The translations under genes and the position numbers were made by a program. This document shows, in pieces, positions 27,381 to 36,551 of a DNA stretch of 64,000 nucleotides. Under the pieces are notes generated by a model. It did not search any database, was not told where the DNA came from, and worked only from the letters and a program-made list of their open reading frames with translations. How positions within the stretch are numbered: the first letter of the stretch is position 1; each line of letters starts with the position of its first letter. The DNA is from Thalassobacillus devorans (GTDB lineage: Bacteria > Bacillota > Bacilli > Bacillales > Halobacillaceae): the NCBI RefSeq assembly GCF_900176565.1, contig NZ_FXEH01000006.1, forward strand, positions 1,364,001-1,428,000, given 5' to 3'.

Positions 27381-28133
27381 TTAATCAGGCTCCATTTGCT
27401 CTTTAATCTCTTTCAATATTTTCTTTTCTAACCTGGATACCTGTACTTGGGATATGCCAAGCCGTTCTGCCACTTCCGTCTGTGTCTGATCCTTGAAATA
27501 GCGAAGATAAATAATCAGTCGTTCTCTTTTATCCAGTTTGCGGATGACATCCTGGAGCATCATTTTATCAAACCACTTGGTATCATCTTCAGCCATCTGA
27601 TCCAGTAAGGTAATAGGATCACCATCATTTTCATATACGGTTTCATGTATAGATTGAGGCGCCCTGCCTGCTTCTTCAGCAAGTACCACTTCTTCTGTAG
27701 TCATTTCCAGCGCCTTAGCCATCTCCTCGATGGTCGGCGATCTGCCAAACTCTTTGGTCAATTCTTCTTTTTTCCGCCGAATCTTATTGTTTGTCTCTTT
27801 CAATGACCTGCTAACTTTTACACTGCCGTCATCACGGATGAAGCGTTGTATCTCACCAATAATCATCGGCACTGCATAAGTAGAGAACTTCACTTCATAG
27901 TTCAAGTCGAATTTATCTACGGACTTCAACAACCCGATACAGCCGATTTGGAACAGGTCTTCCTGATCGTAACCACGGTGGATGTATCGCTGCACTACCG
28001 ACCATACCAATCGGACATTTCTTTCGACTAACAAATCTCTTGCTTCCTGATCACCCTCTTGACTCCGGGCGATCAATGCCCTGACATCTTCATCAGTCAA
28101 CCGCTTATTTTTTTGACTCACATCCACATTCAT
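27381..28133 (-). CDS. sigF: Forespore sigma factor SigF
   Basis: 250 residues. Region 2 (RNVRLVWSVVQRYIHRGYDQEDLFQIGCIGLLKSVDKFD, positions about 34-73; key motif EDLFQIG), region 3, and region 4 with the HTH TQTEVAERLGISQVQVSR near the C-terminus. Matches B. subtilis SigF. It is the first compartment-specific sigma factor, held by SpoIIAB until SpoIIAA releases it in the forespore. Third gene of the spoIIA operon, nine bases after spoIIAB. Confidence 0.97.
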   Translation of the reverse strand: MNVDVSQKNKRLTDEDVRALIARSQEGDQEARDLLVERNVRLVWSVVQRYIHRGYDQEDLFQIGCIGLLKSVDKFDLNYEVKFSTYAVPMIIGEIQRFIRDDGSVKVSRSLKETNNKIRRKKEELTKEFGRSPTIEEMAKALEMTTEEVVLAEEAGRAPQSIHETVYENDGDPITLLDQMAEDDTKWFDKMMLQDVIRKLDKRERLIIYLRYFKDQTQTEVAERLGISQVQVSRLEKKILKEIKEQMEPD

Positions 28134-28142
28134 CGCAGACCC

Positions 28143-28583
28143 CTAATTACAATACGCTTTATTTGTACTTAAATGCTTGATCAAGCGGACCGTCGTGCCT
28201 TCTTCAGGGCTAGAAATGACATCGACTTTGTCCATGAAGTTCTCCATGATCGTGAATCCCATTCCTGAGCGTTCTAATTCCGGTTTCGATGTGTATAATG
28301 GCTCTCTCGCCTCTTCAATATCCGCGATCCCTTCTCCGTGGTCTTGAATCATCAGCTCCATCTCGCCATCATCGAGCGAGCAGGAAATATATATTTTCCC
28401 ATCCGGACGTTCATGATAGCCGTGGATAATCGCATTAGTAACTGCTTCGGATACAACCGTCTTAATTTCTGTGAGTTCTTCCATCGTAGGGTCAAGCTGG
28501 CTTACGAATGCGGCAACTGTCACACGAGCGAATGACTCATTTTGACTGATACTGGAAAACTCCAGGTTCATACTATTTTTCAT
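28143..28583 (-). CDS. spoIIAB: Anti-sigma-F factor and SpoIIAA kinase SpoIIAB
   Basis: 146 residues, one GHKL ATPase domain. N-box [13 protein letters not shown]1 box DHGEGI and G2 box [14 protein letters not shown] are intact. The N-terminus [20 protein letters not shown] is almost that of the B. subtilis protein. It binds SigF with ATP and phosphorylates SpoIIAA with ADP release. The start overlaps the spoIIAA stop by four bases. Confidence 0.97.
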   Translation of the reverse strand: MKNSMNLEFSSISQNESFARVTVAAFVSQLDPTMEELTEIKTVVSEAVTNAIIHGYHERPDGKIYISCSLDDGEMELMIQDHGEGIADIEEAREPLYTSKPELERSGMGFTIMENFMDKVDVISSPEEGTTVRLIKHLSTNKAYCN

Positions 28584-28933
28584 GAAGCCACCCCCAGCAT
28601 TTCTAATGCGAACTCTTCATTATCAACAAGCTTCATGATTTTGAACATGCCCGATAAATCAAAGAGTCGTTTGACTTCAGGAGATATAGAGCAAATAACC
28701 ATTTCTCCTCCCATTGCATTGATTTCCTTGTATCTTCCTAAAATCACACCAAGACCAGAGCTATCCATGAAATCCAGTCCCTCCAAATTCAAGATAACAT
28801 TTCGTACCTGGTGCTGATTAAGAATCGCTTTCCATTCTTTCTTAAGACCCTCCGCTTCATGGTGATCCAATTCACCAACCAACCGAACAAGAAGGACGTC
28901 TTCTTTGCGGGCAAAATCGACACTAAGACTCAC
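28580..28933 (-). CDS. spoIIAA: Anti-anti-sigma factor SpoIIAA
   Basis: 117 residues, one STAS domain. The phospho-acceptor serine lies in FMDSSGLGV (about residue 58). Unphosphorylated SpoIIAA binds SpoIIAB and frees SigF. Start is GTG with GAGGAGG ahead. First gene of the operon; a SigH-type promoter lies upstream. Confidence 0.96.
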   Translation of the reverse strand: MSLSVDFARKEDVLLVRLVGELDHHEAEGLKKEWKAILNQHQVRNVILNLEGLDFMDSSGLGVILGRYKEINAMGGEMVICSISPEVKRLFDLSGMFKIMKLVDNEEFALEMLGVAS

Positions 28934-28968
28934 TATGCTTACCTCCTCTTTCTTTGCGTTAGTGAGTC

Positions 28969-28998
28969 TTTTTCTTTACTGACTTCCTGATTTCCTGC
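28969..28998 (-). promoter_or_regulatory. SigH-type promoter of spoIIAA-spoIIAB-sigF
   Basis: On the minus strand GCAGGAAAT (28998-28990) and AAAGAAAAA (28977-28969) are 12 bases apart. The first matches the SigH -35 RNAGGAWWW exactly; the second matches the -10 RNNGAATWW with one change. SigH control is established for spoIIA in B. subtilis. Confidence 0.65.
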
Positions 28999-29000
28999 AT

Positions 29001-29057
29001 GGTGACAAAACTAGTGAAGATACGCTAAATGTTTAGCTTAATTGACATTTTGTCACC
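29001..29057. repeat. Nested inverted repeat at the dacF/spoIIAA junction
   Basis: GGTGACAAAA (29001-29010) and TTTTGTCACC (29048-29057) form a perfect ten-base inverted repeat. Between them GCTAAAT/TTAGC makes a small inner hairpin. The outer arm overlaps the last codons of dacF and the structure sits just upstream of the SigH promoter. No T-run, so not an ordinary terminator. Confidence 0.6.
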
Positions 29058-30216
29058 GGTGGGCCATCTTACCCAGCGTCCTTTTGAAGAGCTGCCACAC
29101 GTTACCTTGTTTAATATTCGTTTCCGCTACCAAAGGAACTTCAGTAAGTACTATTTCCCCCTGCATCACCTTCAAGGTAGCTAATTGACTTCCCTTTTCA
29201 ATCGGAAGCTTAACCTCACTTTCGTACTCTAAAGAGGTCGTGATATTTTCCAAATTTTCACCCTTACGCTTCAATAAAGTGACAGGTGTTTTGGTGACAA
29301 GATCCAATTGAGGGGTATCTGCTCGATCTAACTGTAAAGTGGTCATCGCATATCCTTTATCATAGAGTTGCTCTGTTTCAAACTGGTTATATGAGTAATC
29401 AAGCATCCTGGCAATATTCGCATTTCTCTCTTTTGGTGTCTTCGCCCCCATGACTACCGCTATCATACGCATGCCATTCTTCTCAGCAGTCGCAGTCAGA
29501 CAATATTTAGCTTCATTCGTATAGCCGGTCTTCAGCCCATCGACACCTTTATAGTGCTTGACCAGCTTATTTGTATTTACCAGCCAAAACTCATTTTCCT
29601 GCCCTTTTCTCAAGTAATCTTCATAGATGCTCGTGTAGTTTGTTATATCTTCATACTTTAATAAATTTTGAGCCATTACTGCCATGTCATAAGCTGTACT
29701 GTAATGGTTTTCTTCTGGAAGCCCTGTCGTATTTTGAAATTTGGTATTTTTCAGGCCTAGTTCCTTAGCCTTATCATTCATTTTTTGGACAAAGGCTTCT
29801 TCACTTCCCGCTATTCTCTCCGCTAACGCAACACTGGCATCGTTACCAGAGGCCACAGCTACTCCTTTGAGAAGATCTGCTACAGTCATTTCTTCTCCGG
29901 CTTCAAGAAATATTTGAGACCCTCCCATTGATGCAGCACGCTCACTGATTCTGACACTTTCTTCAAGCGCTATGGTTTTATCCTCTAAGGCTTCCATAAT
30001 CAAAAGCAATGTCATTATTTTTGTCATGCTTGCCGGGGGCAGTTTTTCATGGGCATTCTTATCATAAAGGATGGTCCCGCTACTGTTCTCCATCAGTACT
30101 GCCGACTTAGTTCCTTCCGTAAGTTCTATTTGATTGGACTCCTGTCCATAGGTTACGGGGATGAGTAACGTATTTACCAGCAAGAATACTGTAAAATAAA
30201 TGGCTATCTTCTTCAT
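29053..30216 (-). CDS. dacF: Sporulation D-alanyl-D-alanine carboxypeptidase DacF
   Basis: 387 residues. Signal peptide at about 1-24. Penicillin-binding motifs S63-M-T-K66, S123-G-N125 and KTG near 217, then a PBP5 C-terminal beta domain and an amphipathic end (VWQLFKRTLGKMAHR) that anchors such enzymes to the membrane. It regulates cross-linking of spore peptidoglycan, expressed in the forespore. Upstream of spoIIAA as in B. subtilis, where read-through makes a dacF-spoIIA transcript. A possible SigF/SigG-like GGAAAATAT element lies about 35 bases before the start, but its -35 is poor. Confidence 0.93.
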   Translation of the reverse strand: MKKIAIYFTVFLLVNTLLIPVTYGQESNQIELTEGTKSAVLMENSSGTILYDKNAHEKLPPASMTKIMTLLLIMEALEDKTIALEESVRISERAASMGGSQIFLEAGEEMTVADLLKGVAVASGNDASVALAERIAGSEEAFVQKMNDKAKELGLKNTKFQNTTGLPEENHYSTAYDMAVMAQNLLKYEDITNYTSIYEDYLRKGQENEFWLVNTNKLVKHYKGVDGLKTGYTNEAKYCLTATAEKNGMRMIAVVMGAKTPKERNANIARMLDYSYNQFETEQLYDKGYAMTTLQLDRADTPQLDLVTKTPVTLLKRKGENLENITTSLEYESEVKLPIEKGSQLATLKVMQGEIVLTEVPLVAETNIKQGNVWQLFKRTLGKMAHR

Positions 30217-30388
30217 TCACTTTTCCCTCCATTCATAGTTATAGTTATATTTTCCAACCATCTATCGTTTTATTACGAAACATGGAGAAAATTATTTAAT
30301 TAACGATATATTCATTATGTAAACAGTATTGGGGTAATCAATTCGAAAAAAACAGCGGGGAGCATTTTTAATCCCTCTAATTCAGAAT

Positions 30389-30424
30389 AAAAGCGCCTCT
30401 ATCCTTCAAATGGATAGAGGCGCC
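30389..30424 (-). terminator. Rho-independent terminator of deoB-punA-pdp
   Basis: On the minus strand GGCGCCTCTATCC pairs with GGATAGAGGCGC around seven bases, followed by TTTT. The rest of the 30217-30439 gap shows no gene. Confidence 0.9.
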
Positions 30425-30439
30425 TGTTGGAGAGACGGT

Positions 30440-31741
30440 TTAATTAATTACTTTATGAATCAAAGTAGGTGCTGGAACTGTTTCTTTTGTGATGGTATAT
30501 GCCTCTTTCACTTTAGTGATAGAGTCTGTTGGATTTTCTTCATCACTGTTTAAAACCACGAGAGGTTCGCCCGCTTTAACTTGATCGCCGATTTTCTTTT
30601 TAAGTGTAATGCCTACTGCATGGTTGATGGTATCATCTTTTGTCGCTCTTCCGGCTCCCAGATACATGGCTGCTACACCGATAGATTCGGCGTCGATAGC
30701 TGAGACATAGCCATCCGCTTCAGCAGGAACTTCGACCTCATACTTGGATTGTGGAAGTTTGTCCAAATCATCAATCATCGCAGTATCACCGCCCTGAGCA
30801 CCAATAAAGTTACGGAATGCTTCGAATGCTTTCCCGTTTTCCAGGTTCTTCTCGAGCGCTGCATAGGCCTCTTCGTAATCAGAAAATACTTCTGCTAAGA
30901 CGGTCATATGAGATGCGATTTCGAGAGATAAGTTTCGGAGGTCTGCCACATTCTTACCTTGCAAAATCTCTGCCGCTTCTTTAATTTCATTGGCATTACC
31001 GACTTCGTAACCAAGCGGCTGGTTCATATCACTTATGACAGCAACCGTGTTTCTGCCGAGGTTTTTACCGATATTCACCATTTCACGCGCTAACGCTTCA
31101 GAATCTTCCAATGTTTTCATAAATGCTCCAGTACCCGTTTTAACATCCAGGACGATACTGTCTGCTCCAGAAGCAAGCTTCTTACTCATAATGGAACCGG
31201 CAATCAAAGGAATGGAATCCACTGTTGCAGTAACATCACGTAACGCATAAAGCTTTTTATCTGCAGGAGCCAGGTTACCCGTCTGTCCCGCTACTGCCAG
31301 CTTGTGGGTGTTGACGTTGTTGATGAACTCTTCTTTCGTCATTTCAATATGGAAATTTTTAATTGCTTCTAATTTATCCAGCGTTCCGCCGGTATGTCCA
31401 AGGCCTCTTCCCGACATCTTCGCAACCGGGACGCCAACAGATGCAACCAATGGACCTACGATGAAAGTTACTTTATCACCTACCCCGCCGGTAGAATGTT
31501 TATCAACAATATGGCCTTCGATACCAGAGAGGTCGATTGTTTCCCCAGAATCTACCATCGCCTGTGTCAATGTTGCCGTCTCTTTTTCAGTCATTCCTTT
31601 GAAATAAATAGCCATAGTTAATGCGGAAGCTTGATAATCAGGGATATCACCTTTCGTATATCCTTCTACAAAAAACTTGATTTCTTCCTCATTAAGCTCA
31701 AGCCCGTTCCGTTTCTTCTGAATTACATCTACCATTCTCAT
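30440..31741 (-). CDS. pdp: Pyrimidine-nucleoside phosphorylase Pdp
   Basis: 433 residues from the ATG at 31741 (MRMVDV), matching B. subtilis Pdp (434) and placed after GGAAGG; two earlier in-frame ATG codons are possible. Glycosyltransferase family 3 motifs: phosphate-binding KHSTGGVGDKV (about 79-89), SGRGLGHTGGTLDKLE and DVKTGTGAFM. Cleaves uridine, deoxyuridine and thymidine with phosphate to base plus (deoxy)ribose-1-phosphate. Third gene of a nucleoside salvage operon with punA and deoB. Confidence 0.95.
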   Translation of the reverse strand: MRMVDVIQKKRNGLELNEEEIKFFVEGYTKGDIPDYQASALTMAIYFKGMTEKETATLTQAMVDSGETIDLSGIEGHIVDKHSTGGVGDKVTFIVGPLVASVGVPVAKMSGRGLGHTGGTLDKLEAIKNFHIEMTKEEFINNVNTHKLAVAGQTGNLAPADKKLYALRDVTATVDSIPLIAGSIMSKKLASGADSIVLDVKTGTGAFMKTLEDSEALAREMVNIGKNLGRNTVAVISDMNQPLGYEVGNANEIKEAAEILQGKNVADLRNLSLEIASHMTVLAEVFSDYEEAYAALEKNLENGKAFEAFRNFIGAQGGDTAMIDDLDKLPQSKYEVEVPAEADGYVSAIDAESIGVAAMYLGAGRATKDDTINHAVGITLKKKIGDQVKAGEPLVVLNSDEENPTDSITKVKEAYTITKETVPAPTLIHKVIN

Positions 31742-31759
31742 TGTGCTCATCCTTCCCAA

Positions 31760-32584
31760 TTAAGATGCGGGTATTGACTTTAAGATTTCTTTTACAAAAC
31801 CAAGAAAATCTTCCCGGACCTGTGCTGTCGTCTCAATAACCTCGTCATGAGTAAGCGGCTGATCCAAAATACCAGCTGCCATATTTGAAATACAGGATAT
31901 GCCCAGAACTTTAATGCCAGAATGGCTTGCTACAATAACCTCTGGTACCGTAGACATTCCTACCGCATCTCCCCCCACAGTCCGCAGCATTTTGACTTCG
32001 GCTGCTGTTTCATACGCTGGGCCAGTATTCCCTACATACACTCCATTTCTCACCTTAAGGCCTAAATTATCCGCACACTTCTGAGCAGTTTCGATTAATT
32101 CCTTATTATAGGCTTGTGACATGTCAGGAAAACGGGGACCCATTTCCTCGTCGTTTTTACCAATCAGTGGACTATCTCCCATATTGTTAATATGATCGTT
32201 GATGATCATAAGATCACCTGGATTGAAGTCCTTGTTCACACCACCTGCAGCATTGGTTACAAACATGGTTTCAATGCCCAATTGTTTCATGACACGAACC
32301 GGGAAAGTCACTTGTTGCATGGTGTAGCCTTCATAATAGTGAAAACGACCTTGCATTGCGATAACTTGATGCCCTTCCAGTTCCCCGATAACTAATTGAC
32401 CTTTATGGCCAGATACTGTGGATTCAGGAAAATGAGGGATGTCGCCGTATGGTATGACGACCGGGTTTTTGATCTCCTCTGCCAACACCCCAAGACCTGA
32501 CCCGAGTATCAAACCTACGCTTGGTGTTTCTGACACCTTGTCCATTATAAATGAAGCCGATTGTTTAATTTCTTCCATATTCAT
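31760..32584 (-). CDS. punA: Purine-nucleoside phosphorylase PunA
   Basis: 274 residues from the ATG at 32584, preceded by GGAGGG. Trimeric PNP family signatures: LILGSGLGVLAEEI near 24-37, VSGHKGQL, MQGRFHYYEGY, VTNAAGGVN and the base-specificity segment GDAVGMSTVPEVI. Phosphorolysis of guanosine and inosine nucleosides. It sits 18 bases before pdp and 13 after deoB, so the three enzymes deliver ribose-phosphate into central metabolism together. Confidence 0.95.
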   Translation of the reverse strand: MNMEEIKQSASFIMDKVSETPSVGLILGSGLGVLAEEIKNPVVIPYGDIPHFPESTVSGHKGQLVIGELEGHQVIAMQGRFHYYEGYTMQQVTFPVRVMKQLGIETMFVTNAAGGVNKDFNPGDLMIINDHINNMGDSPLIGKNDEEMGPRFPDMSQAYNKELIETAQKCADNLGLKVRNGVYVGNTGPAYETAAEVKMLRTVGGDAVGMSTVPEVIVASHSGIKVLGISCISNMAAGILDQPLTHDEVIETTAQVREDFLGFVKEILKSIPAS

Positions 32585-32597
32585 GGTTAACCCTCCA

Positions 32598-33776
32598 TTA
32601 CTTAATATCATTCAAAAAGCTTTGACCGTACTCTGGCATTTTAATATTGAAATTATCGGATACCGTAGCTCCGATATCAGCAAATGTTTTACGCTGTTCC
32701 AAACGTTTCCCTTCCTTGATTCCTTTATGATACGCAAGCAATGGCACCAATTCACGGGTATGATCTGTACCATGATGGATTGGATCGTTGCCATGGTCTG
32801 CTGTTATCAACAACAAATCATCTTCCTTTAGTTTCTCGAACACTTGTGGAAGTCTTGCATCAAAAGCTTCCAATGCTTCCCCATACCCTTGAGGATCACG
32901 GCGATGACCGAATTTCGCATCAAAATCGACAAGGTTAAGGAAATTCAAACCACGGAAGTCTTTATCCATAGAGGTCACTAATTGATCCATCCCGTCCATA
33001 TTATCACTCGTACGAATGGATTCCGTGACACCTTCTCCATCATAAATATCCGAAATTTTCCCTAGAGCGATGACATCTAATCCTTCGTCTTTCATTTCAT
33101 TCATAACAGTACGGCCAAAAGGCTTTAATGCATAGTCATGTCGATTAGGTGTCCGTTCAAATGCACCTGGCTCCCCTACAAACGGACGTGCGATGACACG
33201 ACCGACCATATATTTTTCGTCGCGAGTTAATTCTCTGGCTGTTTCACAGATTTCATATAATTCTTCAAGGGGCACAACATCTTCATGAGCTGCGACCTGC
33301 AATACCGAATCAGCAGATGTATAGACGATCAACGCCCCAGTCTTCATGTGTTCTTCGCCTAACTCCTTTAAAATCTCTGTACCGGAAGCAGGCTTATTAC
33401 CGATGATTTTCCGTCCAGTACGTTGAACCAGCTCCTGGAGCAGCTCATCTGGAAAACCGTCAGGGAAGGTACGGAAAGGCTTATCAATGTACAACCCCAT
33501 GATCTCCCAATGGCCAGTCATGGTATCTTTCCCATTAGAAGCTTCCTGCATTGTAGTATAATGAGCTTTTGGCTTATCAGCCTCTTCAATACCTTTAATA
33601 TTGCGAATGTTGCTCAGGCCTAACTCACCCATATTCGGCATATTCAATCCGTCCATATGTTCAGCGATATGACCAAGCGTATTCGCTCCTTCATCATTGA
33701 ATTTGGCAGCATCAGGTGCCTCACCGATTCCTACTGAATCCATTACAATTAAAAATACTCGCTTGAATTCATTCAT
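32598..33776 (-). CDS. deoB: Phosphopentomutase DeoB (Drm)
   Basis: 392 residues. Alkaline-phosphatase superfamily with metal sites: [12 protein letters not shown] (residues 11-22), the nucleophile Thr in [10 protein letters not shown] (about 81-90), and metal ligands in [11 protein letters not shown] and [17 protein letters not shown]. Converts (deoxy)ribose-1-phosphate, made by PunA and Pdp, to the 5-phosphate. First gene of the operon, 98 bases after xerD. Confidence 0.96.
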   Translation of the reverse strand: MNEFKRVFLIVMDSVGIGEAPDAAKFNDEGANTLGHIAEHMDGLNMPNMGELGLSNIRNIKGIEEADKPKAHYTTMQEASNGKDTMTGHWEIMGLYIDKPFRTFPDGFPDELLQELVQRTGRKIIGNKPASGTEILKELGEEHMKTGALIVYTSADSVLQVAAHEDVVPLEELYEICETARELTRDEKYMVGRVIARPFVGEPGAFERTPNRHDYALKPFGRTVMNEMKDEGLDVIALGKISDIYDGEGVTESIRTSDNMDGMDQLVTSMDKDFRGLNFLNLVDFDAKFGHRRDPQGYGEALEAFDARLPQVFEKLKEDDLLLITADHGNDPIHHGTDHTRELVPLLAYHKGIKEGKRLEQRKTFADIGATVSDNFNIKMPEYGQSFLNDIK

Positions 33777-33873
33777 GATAAAACCTCCTATTGATTACAT
33801 TCCTTATCCTTACCATTTTCACACAAAACATCGAGATGTAGGATGTCAGACAACTACTTTTGTAAAAAAGAGT

Positions 33874-34764
33874 TTATGCCCGTGGATGGTACGAGCGATA
33901 AACGTCTTTTAATCGTGTTTTGCTGACATGTGTGTATACCTGTGTAGTTGAAATATCAGCATGCCCAAGCATTTCCTGGACAGCTCGCAAGTCAGCCCCA
34001 TTTTCTAACAGATGTGTAGCAAATGAGTGCCTTAATGTATGAGGGGTTATTGGCTTTTCAATCCCGACGTTACGGGCAACCGCTTTCAATATCTTCCAAA
34101 AACCCTGCCTTGATAATGAATTACCATGGTGGTTGACAAAAAGTTCTTCCGTCTGCTTTTTCTTAAGCAGGCTTGGACGGGAAAGGTTTAAATAGGCTTC
34201 GACAGCTTCCTTAGCCATATCTCCCAGCGGAATAATACGCTCCTTCGCCCCTTTTCCGAAACATCTGACAAATCCCATGGTAAGATGAAGGTCTGTCACT
34301 TTCAAAGAAACCAGCTCAGACACACGCAAACCAGTAGCATATAACATCTCCAGCATCGCCCGGTTACGAATGGTAAGTGGATCATTCCCTTGCAAGTTCA
34401 ACAACTTGTCCACCTCTGCCATGGAAAGTACTTTTGGCAGCTTGCGCTCTTTTTTGGGAGTCTCGATATGCAGGCTCGGATCATGGCTGCTCAGCTTTTC
34501 CCTGACTAAAAATTGATGGAAAAGCCGAAGGGATGATAAAAGCCGAGCTATCGTAGCAGAAGAGCGGCCTTCATCCGTCAAATGATACATGTACTGCATG
34601 ATATGCGACCTTGACACTTCATCCCAATCATTAATCGAAAAACTATCATCCAAAAACTCACCATATTGTCTTAAGTCACGTTGATAGGATTTAATTGTAT
34701 TCTCCGATAACCCTCTTTCCACCGTTAAATAGTGGAAAAAATCCTCCAATGCATGCTTCAGCAT
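33874..34764 (-). CDS. xerD: Site-specific tyrosine recombinase XerD (RipX)
   Basis: 296 residues. N-terminal SAM-like core-binding domain (1-105) and catalytic domain with R147, K171, H242-xx-R245, H268 and nucleophile Y277. It works with XerC at dif sites to resolve chromosome dimers. Starts six bases after yqzK, with which it is co-transcribed, and lies upstream of deoB as in B. subtilis. Confidence 0.96.
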   Translation of the reverse strand: MLKHALEDFFHYLTVERGLSENTIKSYQRDLRQYGEFLDDSFSINDWDEVSRSHIMQYMYHLTDEGRSSATIARLLSSLRLFHQFLVREKLSSHDPSLHIETPKKERKLPKVLSMAEVDKLLNLQGNDPLTIRNRAMLEMLYATGLRVSELVSLKVTDLHLTMGFVRCFGKGAKERIIPLGDMAKEAVEAYLNLSRPSLLKKKQTEELFVNHHGNSLSRQGFWKILKAVARNVGIEKPITPHTLRHSFATHLLENGADLRAVQEMLGHADISTTQVYTHVSKTRLKDVYRSYHPRA

Positions 34765-34770
34765 ACGTCT

Positions 34771-34989
34771 CTACTCTCCCAATTGAAAAAAAATCGATAA
34801 CCGTTCCGGCCAGCTGATATCTTCCTGATTGAATACTTTCACAGCAGCCCCTTTCGGTTCATCATAACGATGATAGCGCTCATATTCCTGATGTACCATT
34901 CGTAAAGCCATATAAAAAAAGGAAGTACAAAGGACAAATATAATAAGAACCTTTAATGTATCCTTGAGGAACAACCAAACGTGTTTCAT
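34771..34989 (-). CDS. yqzK: YqzK family protein (DUF4227)
   Basis: 72 residues from the ATG at 34989 (AAGGGGG seven bases before). One membrane segment at about 10-30 and a charged tail containing HQEYERYHRYDEPKG. B. subtilis YqzK has the same size and sits between xerD and fur. Function unknown; coupling to xerD is only positional. Confidence 0.82.
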   Translation of the reverse strand: MKHVWLFLKDTLKVLIIFVLCTSFFYMALRMVHQEYERYHRYDEPKGAAVKVFNQEDISWPERLSIFFQLGE

Positions 34990-35173
34990 CAGCACGCCCC
35001 CTTGTCTATCTCCTTAACAAGGTATGCCATTCCTATCGGAAAATATACATAAAAAGAAGATTCCAATCTACTTTAAACGTACAATAATTCTAATAGAATG
35101 TAAAGAAATTCCGGTTCACCCTGGAAAACACCTTGATATCAGTGTCCTGCCAGCCTTTACACCTATATATTTT

Positions 35174-35203
35174 ATCATACTATGTACCCTTGCCCAGCAG
35201 CAA
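35174..35203 (-). promoter_or_regulatory. SigA-type promoter for yqzK-xerD (candidate)
   Basis: On the minus strand TTGCTG (35203-35198) and TATGAT (35179-35174) are 18 bases apart, just after the fur terminator. A leader of roughly 180 bases to yqzK would follow. Confidence 0.5.
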
Positions 35204-35211
35204 AAAACAAC

Positions 35212-35240
35212 AAAAAAGTGAACACGATTACCGCATTCAC
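35212..35240 (-). terminator. Rho-independent terminator of fur
   Basis: On the minus strand GTGAA-tg-CG pairs with CG-tg-TTCAC and is followed by six T, about 30 bases after the fur stop. The remainder of the 34990-35271 gap has no recognisable gene. Confidence 0.75.
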
Positions 35241-35271
35241 CATTGTACGTTTTATACTATTGACCAGTCCA

Positions 35272-35724
35272 TCAGGATTTAACTGTTTCTTTTTGACAGA
35301 CTCTGCATATCCCGTGAAAAGTCAAACGATGATCCTTCACCTGGAATCCCCACTGGTTTTCCACTATTTTTTCTACATCCCCAAGAAGGTCTTCTTCAAT
35401 TTCTTCCACTGATCCACACTCGATGCAAACGAGGTGATGATGGAAATGTTCCGCACCTTCTTTTCGTAAATCATACCGGGAAACACCGTCCCCGAAATTT
35501 ATTTTATCAACAATTTTCAATTCAGATAATAGCTCCAATGTCCGGTAGACTGTAGCCAGTCCAATTTCGGGCGCCTTCTCTTTTACAAGGAGGTAAACAT
35601 CTTCAGCACTTAAATGATCCTCTTCATTTTCCAGCAATACTCGTACCGTCGCTTCTCGTTGAGGTGTCAGTTTGTAGCTTTGAGAATGCAGCTGCTTTTT
35701 TATCCGTTCGATCCGATGTTCCAT
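35272..35724 (-). CDS. fur: Ferric uptake regulator Fur
   Basis: 150 residues. N-terminal winged helix (residues 10-80; TPQREATVRVLLEN, then VYRTLELL) and metal-binding dimerisation domain with HFHHHLVCIECG and CRVCQ. The two CxxC pairs are the structural zinc site. Represses iron-uptake genes when iron is plentiful. The Fur rather than PerR or Zur call rests on synteny (yqzK-xerD side and spoIIM side) and overall match. It has a consensus SigA promoter with two PerR-like boxes just upstream of -35. Confidence 0.92.
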   Translation of the reverse strand: MEHRIERIKKQLHSQSYKLTPQREATVRVLLENEEDHLSAEDVYLLVKEKAPEIGLATVYRTLELLSELKIVDKINFGDGVSRYDLRKEGAEHFHHHLVCIECGSVEEIEEDLLGDVEKIVENQWGFQVKDHRLTFHGICRVCQKETVKS

Positions 35725-35756
35725 GTAGCGTCCCCCTCCCGCGCAATTCCATTTTA

Positions 35757-35785
35757 ATTATAAGCACAGAAGGAACCAGTGTCAA
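35757..35785 (-). promoter_or_regulatory. Consensus SigA promoter of fur
   Basis: On the minus strand TTGACA (35785-35780) and TATAAT (35762-35757) are both perfect and separated by 17 bases, about 32 bases before the fur ATG. Confidence 0.85.
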
Positions 35786-35786
35786 A

Positions 35787-35824
35787 TTACAATCATTATA
35801 ATTTATTATTTATAATTGTTATTA
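35787..35824. promoter_or_regulatory. Two PerR-like boxes upstream of fur
   Basis: TTACAATCATTATAA (35787-35801) differs from the PerR box TTATAATNATTATAA at one position. TTATAATTGTTATTA (35810-35824) differs at two. The first abuts the -35 element of the fur promoter. PerR repression of fur is established in B. subtilis. Confidence 0.6.
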
Positions 35825-35841
35825 AATGATATTTATTATAA

Positions 35842-36480
35842 TTAGTTGTAAAGCCATTTCACAACCCACTCCAGCGTTTGGTTAGATAGAAAAGCTTCTA
35901 TAAAAGCAGCAATGACAAGACATGCGATTAAGATAGAAAAAAGAATCCCATATTGAAGAAAAATTGTCATGATCGGTTGATGTACCCGCTTCGAAAAAAG
36001 CTGCCGGAATAAAGTGATGGAAAAAATCATAGCTAATGCTCCAGCTATTAAATAAATCGGAATAATCAATAGATTCTGTGGTGCAATCGAAACGGAAGAA
36101 ATCAAAAGCCCATACCATCCCATCTGATTGACGAGAAACCCTACAGAGAACCCCACGACCAGCCCTTTAATGAATAGCAATACGGTGATGATCGGCATAC
36201 CGATGACAGAAATTCCTAATATAAATATCAGCAACATATATTTCAAGTGATAAGCAAGGCTATCCCAAAACAGAGTCGGCTTTGAAACGATATCTGTATT
36301 CATCATCTGCTGAAAAAATTGATTCAAATAAAAGTACAAGTCCTGTTTTTGAATAAAATTCATACTATTAACGATAATGGCTCCAAAAATGATTCCAATT
36401 AAAAATAGCACGGAAATGAAAATATAAATATTCATATAACTGGTAAAATGATTCTTCAAAACCCGCTGCTGTGCGTACAT
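35842..36480 (-). CDS. spoIIM: Stage II sporulation protein M
   Basis: 212 residues from the ATG at 36480 (GGAGGA close upstream); the frame is open 66 bases further. About five membrane segments; family signatures GIIFGAIIVNSM, LGISVIGMPII and GFLVNQMGW match B. subtilis SpoIIM. With SpoIID and SpoIIP it forms the peptidoglycan-hydrolysing machine that drives engulfment. Mother-cell SigE expression is expected; no clear SigE promoter was found in the 71-base gap upstream. Confidence 0.93.
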   Translation of the reverse strand: MYAQQRVLKNHFTSYMNIYIFISVLFLIGIIFGAIIVNSMNFIQKQDLYFYLNQFFQQMMNTDIVSKPTLFWDSLAYHLKYMLLIFILGISVIGMPIITVLLFIKGLVVGFSVGFLVNQMGWYGLLISSVSIAPQNLLIIPIYLIAGALAMIFSITLFRQLFSKRVHQPIMTIFLQYGILFSILIACLVIAAFIEAFLSNQTLEWVVKWLYN

Positions 36481-36551
36481 CCGTTCCTCCACCCCTTCCA
36501 AGCTATCTATTACAACTCTATGAAGTGATGGAAGAAAGTAGACCAATGTTT

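Noticed and set aside
35060-35110. Fur box in front of yqzK-xerD
   Set aside because: The A/T-rich sequence has only partial similarity to the 7-1-7 Fur box and cannot be told from background.
35024-35221. Plus-strand 65-codon frame between yqzK and fur
   Set aside because: No ribosome site, poor composition, and it overlaps the fur terminator and a minus-strand promoter.
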